28,780 nt of DNA from the NCBI RefSeq assembly GCF_000003605.2, contig NW_003156244.1:43966-72745 (forward strand), given 5' to 3'. Each line of letters begins with the position of its first letter. Position 1 is the stretch's first letter. The notes under the pieces are model-generated. The model worked only from the letters and a program-made list of their open reading frames with translations. It did no database searches and had not been told where the DNA came from. Both the position numbers and the translations under genes were made by a program. This DNA is from Saccoglossus kowalevskii (Eukaryota; Hemichordata; Enteropneusta; Harrimaniidae). Positions 1 to 9,683 of this stretch are shown one piece after another.

Positions 1-616
1 TATTTTCATCCTACTATATTACGAAATGCGAATTCATCATGTATACTTTTCGGGATCCTCGTAATAACCTCTGAGATTATTTTTGAAATAGAAATTAAAG
101 TGTGCGGGCAGGTGAATCTACTACTGACAGAGCGTTGCTACATGAACCTGTATTTTAATATTCACAATTCTGTTATAAGGCCAAATGTATTGCGTTACTG
201 TCAGTGCGCTTTTTTAAAATGTGATTGGCTGAAAACGAAATATAAATTTCGTCCACACGTGGACGCCATTCTTCTGCTGAACATTAGCACGGCATGTAAT
301 CCGGTACTAGTAATTTAGCGTGTTATTCAACGGATGAGGGGGCGTGGGACATTCAAACTTTGGTATACATACACTGAGTCAAATATTTAAACTCGTTCGG
401 TTAATTTAATCCAATAATCGGGTCCATTTCAATTTCAATGCTGCGTAACCAGATTCCACATCGAATATACATGCGTCAATGTCATTATCATTGATTATAG
501 TATTGAATATGCTAGATTTTATTTACTTATGGCGCAATTGATTTTGACAAGAGAATCCAAGACTTTTATTTCATTAGAACGATCTCTTTCATCTAAATCG
601 AATAATAGGAACACAT
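1..616. other. Intergenic, no recognisable gene
   Basis: AT-rich sequence with no convincing coding frame. The only open stretch, about 100-318 on the plus strand, begins with GTG, has no recognisable domain and ends inside ordinary AT-rich sequence. I see no RNA gene or repeat here. Confidence 0.5.
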
Positions 617-785
617 CTCGTCGTATCGTCGCTGCTGATTGTCCACCCTACGTTACTGTACAATTATTGGCTGAAACTCTTCGTTTTGTCGCTGCTAATT
701 GGCTACACTCGTTACTATTCAATTATTGGCTGAAACTCGTCGTATTCGTCGCTGCTGATTGGCTACATTGCGTTACTGTTGAATG
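617..785. repeat. ~60-bp tandem repeat, 2.8 copies
   Basis: Three tandem units start at 617, 677 and 736 (60, 59 and 50 nt). Each contains a CGTCGCTGCTGATTGG-like block followed by a TTACT...CAATTATTGGCTGAAA block. The third unit is cut short. The units differ at scattered positions. An 85-codon frame (529-786) runs through them, but it is explained by the repeat and matches no family I know. Confidence 0.8.
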
Positions 786-3278
786 AGAGCGAAACACACA
801 TAACCCCTACCGTCTAAGAACAGATGCGTACATTAATTAATTAGCCGGTAGCGCAAAAGGTAATCCGCAAATATAACAATTACCGATTTTTTAATCTCGA
901 ATGCATCTGTCTTAGCCAATTATCACGTGATGTCAATATTATAATACGCATACAGTTTAATACGTCATTCTCAATAACCAAATTACAAACTAGGTGTTTT
1001 TAAAACGCTAACAGGAGATAATATACTATAAACGACATTACAAATGTGTGCAGTATTATGTAATAGATAAGCTGGTCATTACAGCAGACTGCGTAATATG
1101 GAAACCAACACTGCAAAGTGACAAAATATCACTATTGAGGTTACAAAGCCGACGTTGGTTAGCCTATATCCGAGTCTTTATGTAAGTTGAAATAACTCAG
1201 AATGTTCGCTGAGTCGCAAGGATCTTGTGATTGCGTCAAATTTATTGGTTTGATATCCGATTCGATTTATATTTGCTTCGTTGCAAGACATCTATGCATG
1301 CCGAGAGCCACTTTATCGGGTCCGGAGTTGTCAGTGCGTCTTCTCAGCCATTGTTAACTACTGATGTGTCTGAGTTTCGTTCATCGCATAAAAGACATTC
1401 GAGATTGAACATAACCGGCAAACGTTTTTCGCTTCCTATTTTTTCGGTGGAAATGTTTTTGTCTGGCCTAAAAGCATTTATTACTGCTGATCCAATAATT
1501 ATGTATACCAAATTAACATTTCTTATGAACTCAGACAATGCTCACTGAATTCAAATACATCGCCTTGTGCTGTATGGGGTCTCCATGACGACTGAAATTG
1601 CCAATTCGTTGAGAAAACGGCATGTAGTCACAGCATGTAGTCACGTTAGGCTCTTACCTTTTAAATATCTAATTGTGCAGTTAATCCAGTGAAACAATGT
1701 GGGCGCCGTTATTAATATAGCCATTGGGAACCATATAGAAATGACAGTGATACAGGTAAAGATGTTATTTACTATATTAATACCCCGAACAAAAAATGTG
1801 ACCACTTGAAATCTTATCTGTCTGACAGGGTCCATTTTAAATATATTCCTTGCGTATTCGTCTAACAATTATGTACACCTGATATCCTATTGTGTGAGAC
1901 TAACTTCATTCCTTGCCAGTTTGGTGTGTCATTCATTGTTAGTTATATTAGTATTGACACAACGAAAACAACCTGTCTTTTAAATGTTATATTTTAGGCA
2001 ACTAGGGAAAACCTATATTGTGTTCTGTTTTTTAGTTATATTATTGAAACGTATTCGTTGATTGGATTAAATCCAGGTAGAGTCGTTCGAAGAATTTGTG
2101 TAGAATGTGTTGATATAACGATGGTTCAGCATACACGTATAAGATTTGTTAGTTTAAAAACAGTAACAGAATTATGTAGTTAGGTAGCTGGTGTTAATTA
2201 GTTAATGGGTTAATTATATTATCAGCATAAGAAGTCCATGTTACTGCTCAAACAATAACCTATGCCCTTTTAATTGTATTTGTGGCCGTGGCTTCGCGCA
2301 AAATAAATCTTTGAGAAAAAAAATTTGAAAACAAAGTAACTATTTTTTTAGTCAAAACCAGTGCCTATACTGAATGTCCACATGTCCACATGCCATACGA
2401 CTACCGTATGAATTTACAATCTAATTAAAAACTGCAAAATGCAAGACGCGCAACCGTTATGTACTCTATGGCCTCTATGGGAGTCGCTCTTCAATGAAGA
2501 AATAGAAACTAGACGACGTAGCTGTTTTATTGCAGTCAATCTTAGAACACGCGGCTGTTTGGACTCTCGCGAATAACAACCCTGTAGGGCGTGGTGTTAT
2601 TCCATGACGTATTCGATATTCACGTCATGTAACGTACTTCTCTGAAGTCGGTCTAATATAAGTATTGTCCGGCTCAGCAAAGGACTGTGCAACCTACTGG
2701 CAAGTCTTGATAGGCTGGGAACTTTTGACAAAAACTTCCTTCCTACAATTGACATGGCAACGGCCAACACAACTACCGTCTTGTATAATATATTATTCAT
2801 GCTAACAATCCCCATCAATATCCCAGTGTCCTTATCTCGATGAAAACTTTATAAATATTTCAGAAGAATTTATTACAACATATTCTCTAGTTGTTAACTA
2901 GGGGCCTAAAATGCAACATAACATATATTATTGATGAGTTGGATGCATGCCCGTTTTTAAAGATTCAGGAATTCTAGATACTGGCCTGATTCTTCGAGAA
3001 AGGATTTTGGTTATGAAGAGTGAAGAGCCAACTCCAGTCGATTTGTGTAAAACATGCAGAATAATTGATGCAGTGGAGGATTAATGTATCTTTGGTGTCA
3101 ATGTATGTAGAACTGTAAAGTACACGATTATTTATTTCGTCAGTTCAACTTATTGTTGCCGCGTTTGATTATATAAAGAACGTCCTTCGACACAAACATA
3201 ATTCTTCATTCTCAAACGCATATTCGGATGGCATTCAGGTATAACATTGTTGACAAAATACTTAACAAACTTTTTGAG
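786..3278. other. Intergenic, unassigned open frames only
   Basis: No gene recognised. Open stretches at 1231-1548 (+, TTG start), 1641-1868 (-, hydrophobic) and 2597-2818 (-) have no visible family motif. The 2450-2830 part is more GC-rich than its surroundings and is fairly open on both strands, so it may be a decayed coding piece. A 13-bp direct duplication (GCATGTAGTCAC core) lies at 1620-1645, and an 8-bp duplication (TGTCCACA) near 2380. Confidence 0.4.
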
Positions 3279-4264
3279 TGCCAAGAAAACGATAAGTTTA
3301 TTTGTCTCATGGCACGAAGGCAATAAAACAATACATGTATCTGTTTCGTACTACAACCACAATAAAAGTATTTATTTCGTACCCCGACGATGATAAGTTT
3401 TTTTATTTGTTTCGTGCCCATGGCGACGACAGGCACGTTTACTTGTTTCTTGACGATGGGCGTATTTCGTACCACGACGACGATAATTGGACTTTTATAC
3501 CACGACGACGATAATTGGACTTTTATACTACGACGACGATAATTGGACTTTTATACCACAACGACGATAAGTGGACTTTTATACCACGAAGACGATAATT
3601 GGACTTTTATATCACAACGACGACGATAAGTGGACTTTTATACCACAACGACGATTAGTGGACTTTTTTACAACGACGACGATAATTGGACTTTCATACC
3701 AAGACGACGATAAGTGGACTTTTATACCACCACGACGATAATTAGACTTTTATACCACGACGACGATAATCGGACTTTTATACCACGACGACGAGAAGTG
3801 GACTTTTATACCACGACGACGATAATTAGACTTTTATACCACGACGACGATGAGTGGACTTTTTTACCACGATGACAAGTGGATTTTTATTCCACGATCA
3901 CGATAATTAGATTTTTATACCACCACGACAATATATGGATTATCTATACAACGATGATGATAAGTGGATTTATTTCATACCACGACGACTTTAAAAGTGT
4001 TTCTGTTATACTACGATTAATAAAGTTTATTTGTTTTATGTCACGACGACGAGAATTGTATTTGTTGATTTGTACCACGACAACGATGAACGTACCACAC
4101 CGATAATAAGTTTATTTGTATTTTCCTATACAACGACAAGTGTATTTGTTTCGTACACATCACGAGATGTGTATTTGTTTAGCTGTAACACGACGACTAT
4201 AAGAGATTTTGTGTTACATCACGACGGTAGGTGTACTTGAATTATGCCACAGTGACGATAATAA
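3279..4264. repeat. 28/31-bp minisatellite with homogeneous core
   Basis: About 33 tandem units built on ACCACGACGACGATAA. The core (about 3471-3900) has a 28-bp unit ending GGACTTTTAT and is highly similar between copies. One unit at 3611-3641 is 31 bp and one near 3863 is 25 bp. The flanks (3279-3470 and 3930-4264) use a longer ~31-bp unit ending in GTATTTGTTTCGTA and are much more diverged. The 28-bp period is not a multiple of three, and the open frames here (3302-3514, 3879-4106, 4031-4240) are repeat artefacts rich in D, H and T. Confidence 0.93.
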
Positions 4265-5016
4265 ACAATTAATAACTGCAATTGCGGGGTATATTGGTAA
4301 TTGGCTTCCTAGTGTGGTAATTATTCAACCTGGCGCAGCCTTGTAGGAAGACTATATGGGTACAATATAAAAAAAAACGTTCACGGGCATTAAAACGGCA
4401 TTTTTTCCGAACTTGAACTTTGAGCATTGAGTCGCTCGCCCCAGATATGCCTGTCCTTCCCTCTAACAGTATAATGTGTATTCAATAAAAAGGGTAACTC
4501 AATAAAGTGGAAATGGTTTCTTTGACTTTTATAAATTGCAGAATAATTACAGTATACAAAAGATTGTTTAGGCACAACGAACGTAAGCCATTCCCCCGAG
4601 ATATACTAAGAAATATGAAATAAAGTATTAACAAGAATGAAACTTCAATTAGCGCTAAGGTTTACACCTGTCATACAAACACTGTGGCGTACATTTACAC
4701 AAATTACTTCACATATTTCTTTTATCATGACGTTGCAAGAAAAAACAAGACAAATAGAAATCAGTCACGCAGCCACTGTAAAGGCTTTCTGAATCAAGAT
4801 GCTTCATTGAGACAGTTTGGCAAAGGTTACTTCATAACACATCGTGATCGACTGTTAAAATTATTTGATTCAGTTTTAACGTAGTTCTTAACCTATATTA
4901 AATATCACTCAGATGCACATTTGTAAAGAGAAATTATACCCAGCACATTCCCGACAAGGGCAATAACCAAGAACAAATGGATAATAAAATAAAAAACCTA
5001 ACTTTTTTATCTCAAT
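4265..5016. other. Intergenic, no recognisable gene
   Basis: AT-rich with short frames only, such as 4390-4575 (-) and 4684-4884 (+), neither with a recognisable motif. A minus-strand hydrophobic stretch near 4910-4995 superficially resembles a receptor first helix (a GNVL string) but has no neighbouring helices. Confidence 0.4.
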
Positions 5017-5410
5017 CAAAGGTCAAGATGGCGACGAATTAAGGAGTTTTCATTAATGTCACAGTGTAAGGCCTGCTTATTGGAATTGGGAGGATCATCC
5101 ATAGAACTCACACTGGATAGGGGGTCCTTCCACTGCTAGAATGGGGTAGACATGACAATAGTACTGGAAATGAAATACACATACACCAAGATATCGAATT
5201 AAAGCTCCTAGCTTTAATACCTTCAAAAATAATTACAAGAAATAAAGCACAGACAAATACAATGAATAAAGTCACTAAAATATGGGATTGCCTAGGAAAG
5301 TGTGCACGGTGATAACTCACAGTTCCAGGATGTAGAAATGGATGACAGTCAATGACTTCTGCAACACCACAGCAAAGAAATACAGGAGTCTTGCTTGCTG
5401 AGGAACGCTG
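5017..5410 (-). other. Unassigned minus-strand open frames, one hydrophobic
   Basis: One minus frame is open for about 100 codons (5410 down to the stop at 5108). It contains one strongly hydrophobic helix followed by FEGIKARS. The hydrophobic helix plus EGxK pattern is reminiscent of the first membrane segment of CTR/SLC31 copper transporters, but the MxxxM second helix that defines the family is not found downstream. There is no in-frame ATG before the helix; the nearest start is a GTG. A second minus frame encodes a hydrophilic 28-residue tail from an ATG at about 5101. Splicing these frames together would need introns of about 29 and 51 nt, far shorter than those of the TMEM175 homologue in this window (155 to 924 nt). 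I do not call a gene. Confidence 0.2.
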
Positions 5411-5557
5411 TTATTGTGGAGGGCACCGCTGAAAGCAAGAGATCGCAGAACAGTTCATACAAGTCTCACAGAATGATTATTTAAGCCTGTATCACTTGTC
5501 TCACAATATCGCAGTAGCTACACGCAGGGTACACAGTAGAATGATTGATCCCAGGAA

Positions 5558-5620
5558 TTTTATAGGCATAAATGGCCTAAATTCAGGCACACCATCTGGG
5601 TTTCCACATAAGCCAATCAG
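5558..5620 (-). promoter_or_regulatory. Candidate CCAAT box plus TATA box, minus strand
   Basis: AGCCAATCAG at 5611-5620 is a good NF-Y CCAAT box (seen as ATTGG on the minus strand). About 50 nt further along the minus strand, 5564 to 5558 reads TATAAAA. The order and spacing fit a canonical RNA polymerase II promoter firing leftward, with a start expected near 5530. The downstream minus-strand sequence holds only the uncertain frames at 5017-5410, so the promoter call rests on these two motifs alone. Confidence 0.3.
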
Positions 5621-6482
5621 CTGTGTCGCGTAGGTAACACAGATCATAAACATCATTTGTTATTCAAATAACAGCACACCTGGTAGATTCCAATTATCCT
5701 TCACTGTAAACACTGTTTTTTTAGAGTTGGACCTCGGATTTTCACTAGACCGAGGCCACACAGTAAATGCAAATAAAAAATGTTCACTGCAAACTGTCTA
5801 ATTGAGGCAAGGGGTGGTATACGATCACATAGTATCACATATTGCGGAAGGCAACGCGTACACTGTACATTTCGTACCTGTCAATCACCCACTTGCTGCA
5901 CAGATATTACTCATGACAGTGATATCCTCTATTGGGCATCTGCTCCACAATAGTGCGAAGACGAGTACGAGTCCTAGTGATTGTGTACACTGATATAAGT
6001 ACATAGTTATCCATATGTTATTTCCACTAAGGTAATAAGTTCATATAAATCTTATTATCCTAGTATATTTGGACAGTCGATTGTAAAGTCCTAGTAGATA
6101 TTCACTGGAATTTAATATATACTCATATGTTTAGAGCTGATCGGAACTTGGAACTTACATTTATTTATTTACAGTTACTGTTGTGAAATAACTAATATCA
6201 GTGCAGTGTTGGTCTGAATATTGAAGCTCCATATGAGTAGATAAGGCTATTACAATATTTTCATTATGTATCGACGGTGATATTCTTAGTCTGGTCTGCG
6301 TATAACAGTCAATCGCCATTACAGTTGGGTTATAGTACAAAACAAGAACTACTTGCATGAGACAAATTATATTTATTTTCAAAACAAACAAACATTTATC
6401 TTCTTGAAAGCAAAATATTGGGCACAGACCTTTTCATCGTTCGTTTCTCAATACAATACTCTGAACAAGTTACCTTAATAAT
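5621..6482. other. Intergenic, no recognisable gene
   Basis: Short unassigned frames at 5802-5993 (+, TTG start) and 6161-6391 (-). No repeats, RNA genes or splice-supported exons recognised. Confidence 0.4.
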
Positions 6483-6541
6483 AGCGGGTCATGGTCCCAT
6501 AGGCAATGATACAGCGGGTCTTGATCCATAGGCAATGAAAC
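6483..6541. repeat. Tandem duplication of a ~30-bp unit
   Basis: Two adjacent copies (30 and 29 nt) of a unit beginning AGCGGGTC and ending CCATAGGCAATGA, differing by a few substitutions and one indel. Confidence 0.8.
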
Positions 6542-7748
6542 AGCTGATGTTTTACACATTTAGAGTTGGGCGCAATAGCCAAACATGTGACGTGTTAACG
6601 GCAATACTCTCAGCTCACGGCACAGGTGCGGAATATTTAATTATTTTATTTGTAGATAAGTATCGATTATTGGTTTACCGTACAAACTTGATGTTGACAT
6701 TATACACTGACGGTCGATATACCGGGCTCATTTTATTATGGTATTTCCACGAAAAAAAGAGCTTGAACCATTTATAGGGGGAATTCCATGAGAACGTGAA
6801 TACGAGTGTTTTGTGTCTTGACAAAGTGTCACATCTGGGAGATATTATAAAAGAACACATTCCTCACATCAGTAGCAATGCGTGGAGATGCATAAAATGC
6901 ATAGGGGTATGTCGATCAAAGATTAAACATCGGGTCTGTCGTAGGATCATTTTTTCGCAAATTGACATAATCTTGGCTGAAACACGATTGGGGTCAATTT
7001 AAATTCAATTATCTAGAGATTCTGTATCGAATTCTGACCCCATGCTGTCGTGCATCGGACATTACAATGTCGTGTTTGATGAACTGATCAATTTGATTCG
7101 GGTAGGGAAATCTAATAAGTGGTATTGCACATCGACTAAGCGGTATACCAGGTATATAATTGCCACCATTTCAAGGTACACGTGTGTACGTATGCACAGA
7201 TATGTTTTTTTTTTTTTTTTGTGTTCTGGGTAGATGAAATCGATGCCTAAGCCTTGACATCTTATTGTTCATAATCGGGTTTGAGTAATCTCATCACTGC
7301 TTATCGAACAACCAAGCTTAGGTCCTTCGAGATCTATGTACATTACGTTAATTGACATGTGTAGAATGATCACATGATCATTTATGGATTAATATAGAGA
7401 ATTTTATAATTTCTCATTTTTACTGCGCTCGACAGGCTTTTGTAAGTGGAGCAGATCATTGTAAGGATGATTAACTCCAAGAGATATGAGTAAATCTCCA
7501 AATTGAGGAAGCTCGGCGCAGAGAACTACAATAGTAAATGATGATAGAGCTGATTATATCTTTCAAGTTGTCGAAAACATTGATATATGGAACACACTAT
7601 ATCAAATACTAATTTGCACATTTGAAAGGTAACATTGGTGAATAGTTGAGATACAGACGAATGAAAGGGTCATGTTATATTCCCAGAAGCATTGTAACTG
7701 AATGAAACAGCGTTTCTTAACATGCTGTTATGAATAGATTACTATTCT
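6542..7748. other. Intergenic, no recognisable gene
   Basis: Unassigned frames at 6535-6777, 6796-7002 and 7042-7233 (+) show no family features. A 16-nt T run lies at 7205-7220. Two ATGATCA-type boxes near 7367-7382 can pair as a short hairpin. Confidence 0.4.
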
Positions 7749-7970
7749 ATTGCTGCTGCTAGTGTCTTACGAACCATATGTTTTCTAATTGTGCCTGCAA
7801 AGAATTGCTACTACGACTGATTAACCATATGTTTTCTCAATTGTTCGCACAAATAACTGTTACTAGTTACTAGTGATCTTTGTGGGTTTTTTTAATTGTG
7901 ATTGTAGTTAATTGCTGCTAGTGACCATATTTTTTTTTAATTCTGCCTGCAGATAATTTCTTCTAAAGAC
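7749..7970. repeat. ~50-bp diverged tandem repeat, about 4 copies
   Basis: Units start near 7749, 7804, 7856 and 7911. Each has an ATTGCTGCTAGTG-like block, then AACCATATGTTTTCT or a T-rich variant, then AATTGTGCCTGCA. Divergence between copies is high. The array lies 210-430 nt upstream of the first receptor-frame ATG, so it sits in the presumed 5' flank of that gene. Confidence 0.65.
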
Positions 7971-8178
7971 TGGTGGTTTGGCAATGATAATAGGTTGCTA
8001 TGGCTACGTTTGAAACATATTATTAAAGTGCTCCGTACGTTATATGCCGTATTCGTCTTCTTTGGATATGAACATTAATTATATATTCTGCGGTATGTAC
8101 TCTGGCGTTGATGTGATAACTGCCATCATATGAACAGATTTCCATTAACTATCATTTTGTTGAGAAGAGTTACAGTTC

Positions 8179-8346
8179 ATGATGAATACCAGTGAATCAG
8201 AAACAACTGCTTATAACGCGTCCCATATGATGCATAACACTAATTACACCACGGACGCACCTCTAACCGAAGTAGTGACGTCGTGGGCAATGGAAAATGC
8301 CACATCATTCAACAACTCAACTGGCGTTCCCATTCAACTCAAGTGA
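8179..8346 (+). CDS. Overlapping N-terminal frame: uORF or frameshifted receptor ectodomain
   Basis: A 55-codon ORF opens with two consecutive ATGs (8179 and 8182; the second has A at -3) and stops at TGA 8344-8346. It is in the -1 frame relative to the receptor and overlaps its first 17 codons. It is packed with N-x-S/T sequons (residues 3, 13, 22, 40 and 46 of the ORF) and is hydrophilic and rich in Thr, Asn and Ser, exactly like the ectodomain of a class A receptor. The receptor's own first residues (two more sequons) read on naturally from it if one base were gained or lost in the overlap. Either this is a displaced true N-terminus (mutation or assembly indel), or it is a coding-like upstream ORF that would strongly limit translation of the receptor. 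The sequence cannot separate these. Confidence 0.5.
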   Translation: MMNTSESETTAYNASHMMHNTNYTTDAPLTEVVTSWAMENATSFNNSTGVPIQLK

Positions 8347-9421
8347 AAGCGTCATAACAAATGCCACTGAAGCGCCATCGGTGCTGCAGAGTGATAAACT
8401 GCTGACGCGAGAACAAGCATTCATCATGAATGCTGCTATCGGCACGGTAGGCCTTTTTGGCAATGCGTTAGTTTGCGTCGTCTTTATGAGAGTTAAAAGT
8501 TTACGATCTCTCACAAATTATTTTATTTTTCAACAATCAATCATTGATTTATTTGTATCAATCATATTTCTTGCTAAGAAATGTGGTCCTACTAATATTT
8601 GGGTTCCGCCTGGTATCTTGGGTGAAATATTATGTAAAGTGTGGCTCTCTGGATATCTGACGTGGTCGCTTATAATGACGTCATCTATGAACCTAACAGC
8701 GATGACGCTCGAGCGCTATTCCGCGGTCGTTTATCCGATGAAACACAGATTTTCTTACACCTTGCGAAAAGCCAGAATTATTAGCGCATTTGTCTGGTTA
8801 ATTCCGTTTTCATTGGAACTTCTTTGGGCGTTCGCCGTTTCCAACTCCAATATGGGCTACTGCTCAATAAAATGGTACGATGACGTTGCACAGATGGCGT
8901 CGGGGGTGTTTTTCTTCTGCATGGAGTGGGTTATCCCCGTCTCGGCGATGGCTTTTACGTATTCCTCGATACTTGTAACTCTATGGAGACGTTCAAGTAA
9001 TCAGCGTCTCCAAGAAGGGAGCAGGAAACAACGGCGAGATGGGAATAAAGATAAAACTGTACCATTGGTTGAACGCGCGCGCCGTAACGCCACTAAAACT
9101 CTTTTTATCGTAGCCTTGGCCTACCTCATTTGTTGGACCCCACAGGCCTGGGAATATTTTCTATATAGTGTTCTACACGTGTTGCCGCTACATAGCGTAT
9201 TTCATGATATAGCGATATTGTTAGCATTTACTAATATGTGCGTCAATCCAGTTATCTACACACTCCAGTACGAACCATTTAGAAAGGGCGTCGCTACCTT
9301 ATTTTGTTGTGAGAAAAATGATCGCATCGATATGTCGAAAAATGGAATTGAAAATATCTCAATGAGAATGAGTAAAGAAAGTATTAATGATGTGCATGCC
9401 AAGAAACACGACGAAGAATAG
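8297..9421 (+). CDS. Class A (rhodopsin-like) G-protein-coupled receptor, probable peptide receptor
   Basis: This is an intronless 374-residue receptor for the plasma membrane, signalling through heterotrimeric G proteins. What is seen: N-glycosylation sequons at N14 and N22; TM1 with G55-N56; TM2 with D84; the conserved TM3 cysteine C113 and its loop partner C189; E139-R140-Y141 as the DRY-type switch; W167 in TM4; a basic third loop (about 230-265); C279-W-T-P282 in TM6; N317-P-x-x-Y321 in TM7; then a helix-8 stretch, palmitoylatable cysteines (CC in LFCCEK) and a Ser/Lys-rich tail ending at TAG 9419-9421. The length is normal for the class. The ATG at 8297 has A at -3 and is the only in-frame start before TM1, but an upstream overlapping frame (8179-8346) suggests a longer real ectodomain. 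The pattern fits neuropeptide-type receptors expanded in marine invertebrates; I cannot name the ligand. Confidence 0.93.
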   Translation: MPHHSTTQLAFPFNSSESVITNATEAPSVLQSDKLLTREQAFIMNAAIGTVGLFGNALVCVVFMRVKSLRSLTNYFIFQQSIIDLFVSIIFLAKKCGPTNIWVPPGILGEILCKVWLSGYLTWSLIMTSSMNLTAMTLERYSAVVYPMKHRFSYTLRKARIISAFVWLIPFSLELLWAFAVSNSNMGYCSIKWYDDVAQMASGVFFFCMEWVIPVSAMAFTYSSILVTLWRRSSNQRLQEGSRKQRRDGNKDKTVPLVERARRNATKTLFIVALAYLICWTPQAWEYFLYSVLHVLPLHSVFHDIAILLAFTNMCVNPVIYTLQYEPFRKGVATLFCCEKNDRIDMSKNGIENISMRMSKESINDVHAKKHDEE

Positions 9422-9683
9422 CAAGGTCGTGTAGTCAAGACATTTGAATCCTGGAATTGAAACTCGACACTAGAATTATGCTAACTGTGGATGAATGCTA
9501 TCATGAAAACAGTTTTTTGACATTGCACAGTGACTCAATATGCATTTTACTATGATTTATCGTGAACTAAAAATGTCAATTTATAAATTAAGCATTCGCT
9601 CGATTAATCAATGACATCCCTTAAAATCACATGAGCACTCATTATCTACGCACAAAATACAATCACTGCATGTACGTAATAAA
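9422..9683 (+). promoter_or_regulatory. Probable receptor 3' UTR with poly(A) signal
   Basis: The first AATAAA downstream of the receptor stop lies at 9678-9683, about 257 nt after the stop codon, in AT-rich sequence. This is a plausible cleavage signal for the receptor transcript; there is no direct evidence of the end. Confidence 0.45.

Noticed and set aside
1231-1548. 105-codon plus-strand frame
   Set aside because: It begins with TTG, has no domain or splice support, and its length is within the range expected by chance for the longest frames of a 28-kb AT-rich window.
3302-4240. Asp/His/Thr-rich plus-strand ORFs in the 28-bp array
   Set aside because: The repeat unit of 28 bp shifts frame each copy, so these are chance frames in a satellite.
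4909-4995. Minus-strand hydrophobic stretch containing LVGNVLGIISLYK, like a GPCR TM1 or a copper-transporter GxxxG helix
   Set aside because: A stop follows within a few codons, no second helix is found downstream, and the preceding acceptor is purine-rich. T-rich DNA gives such helices easily.
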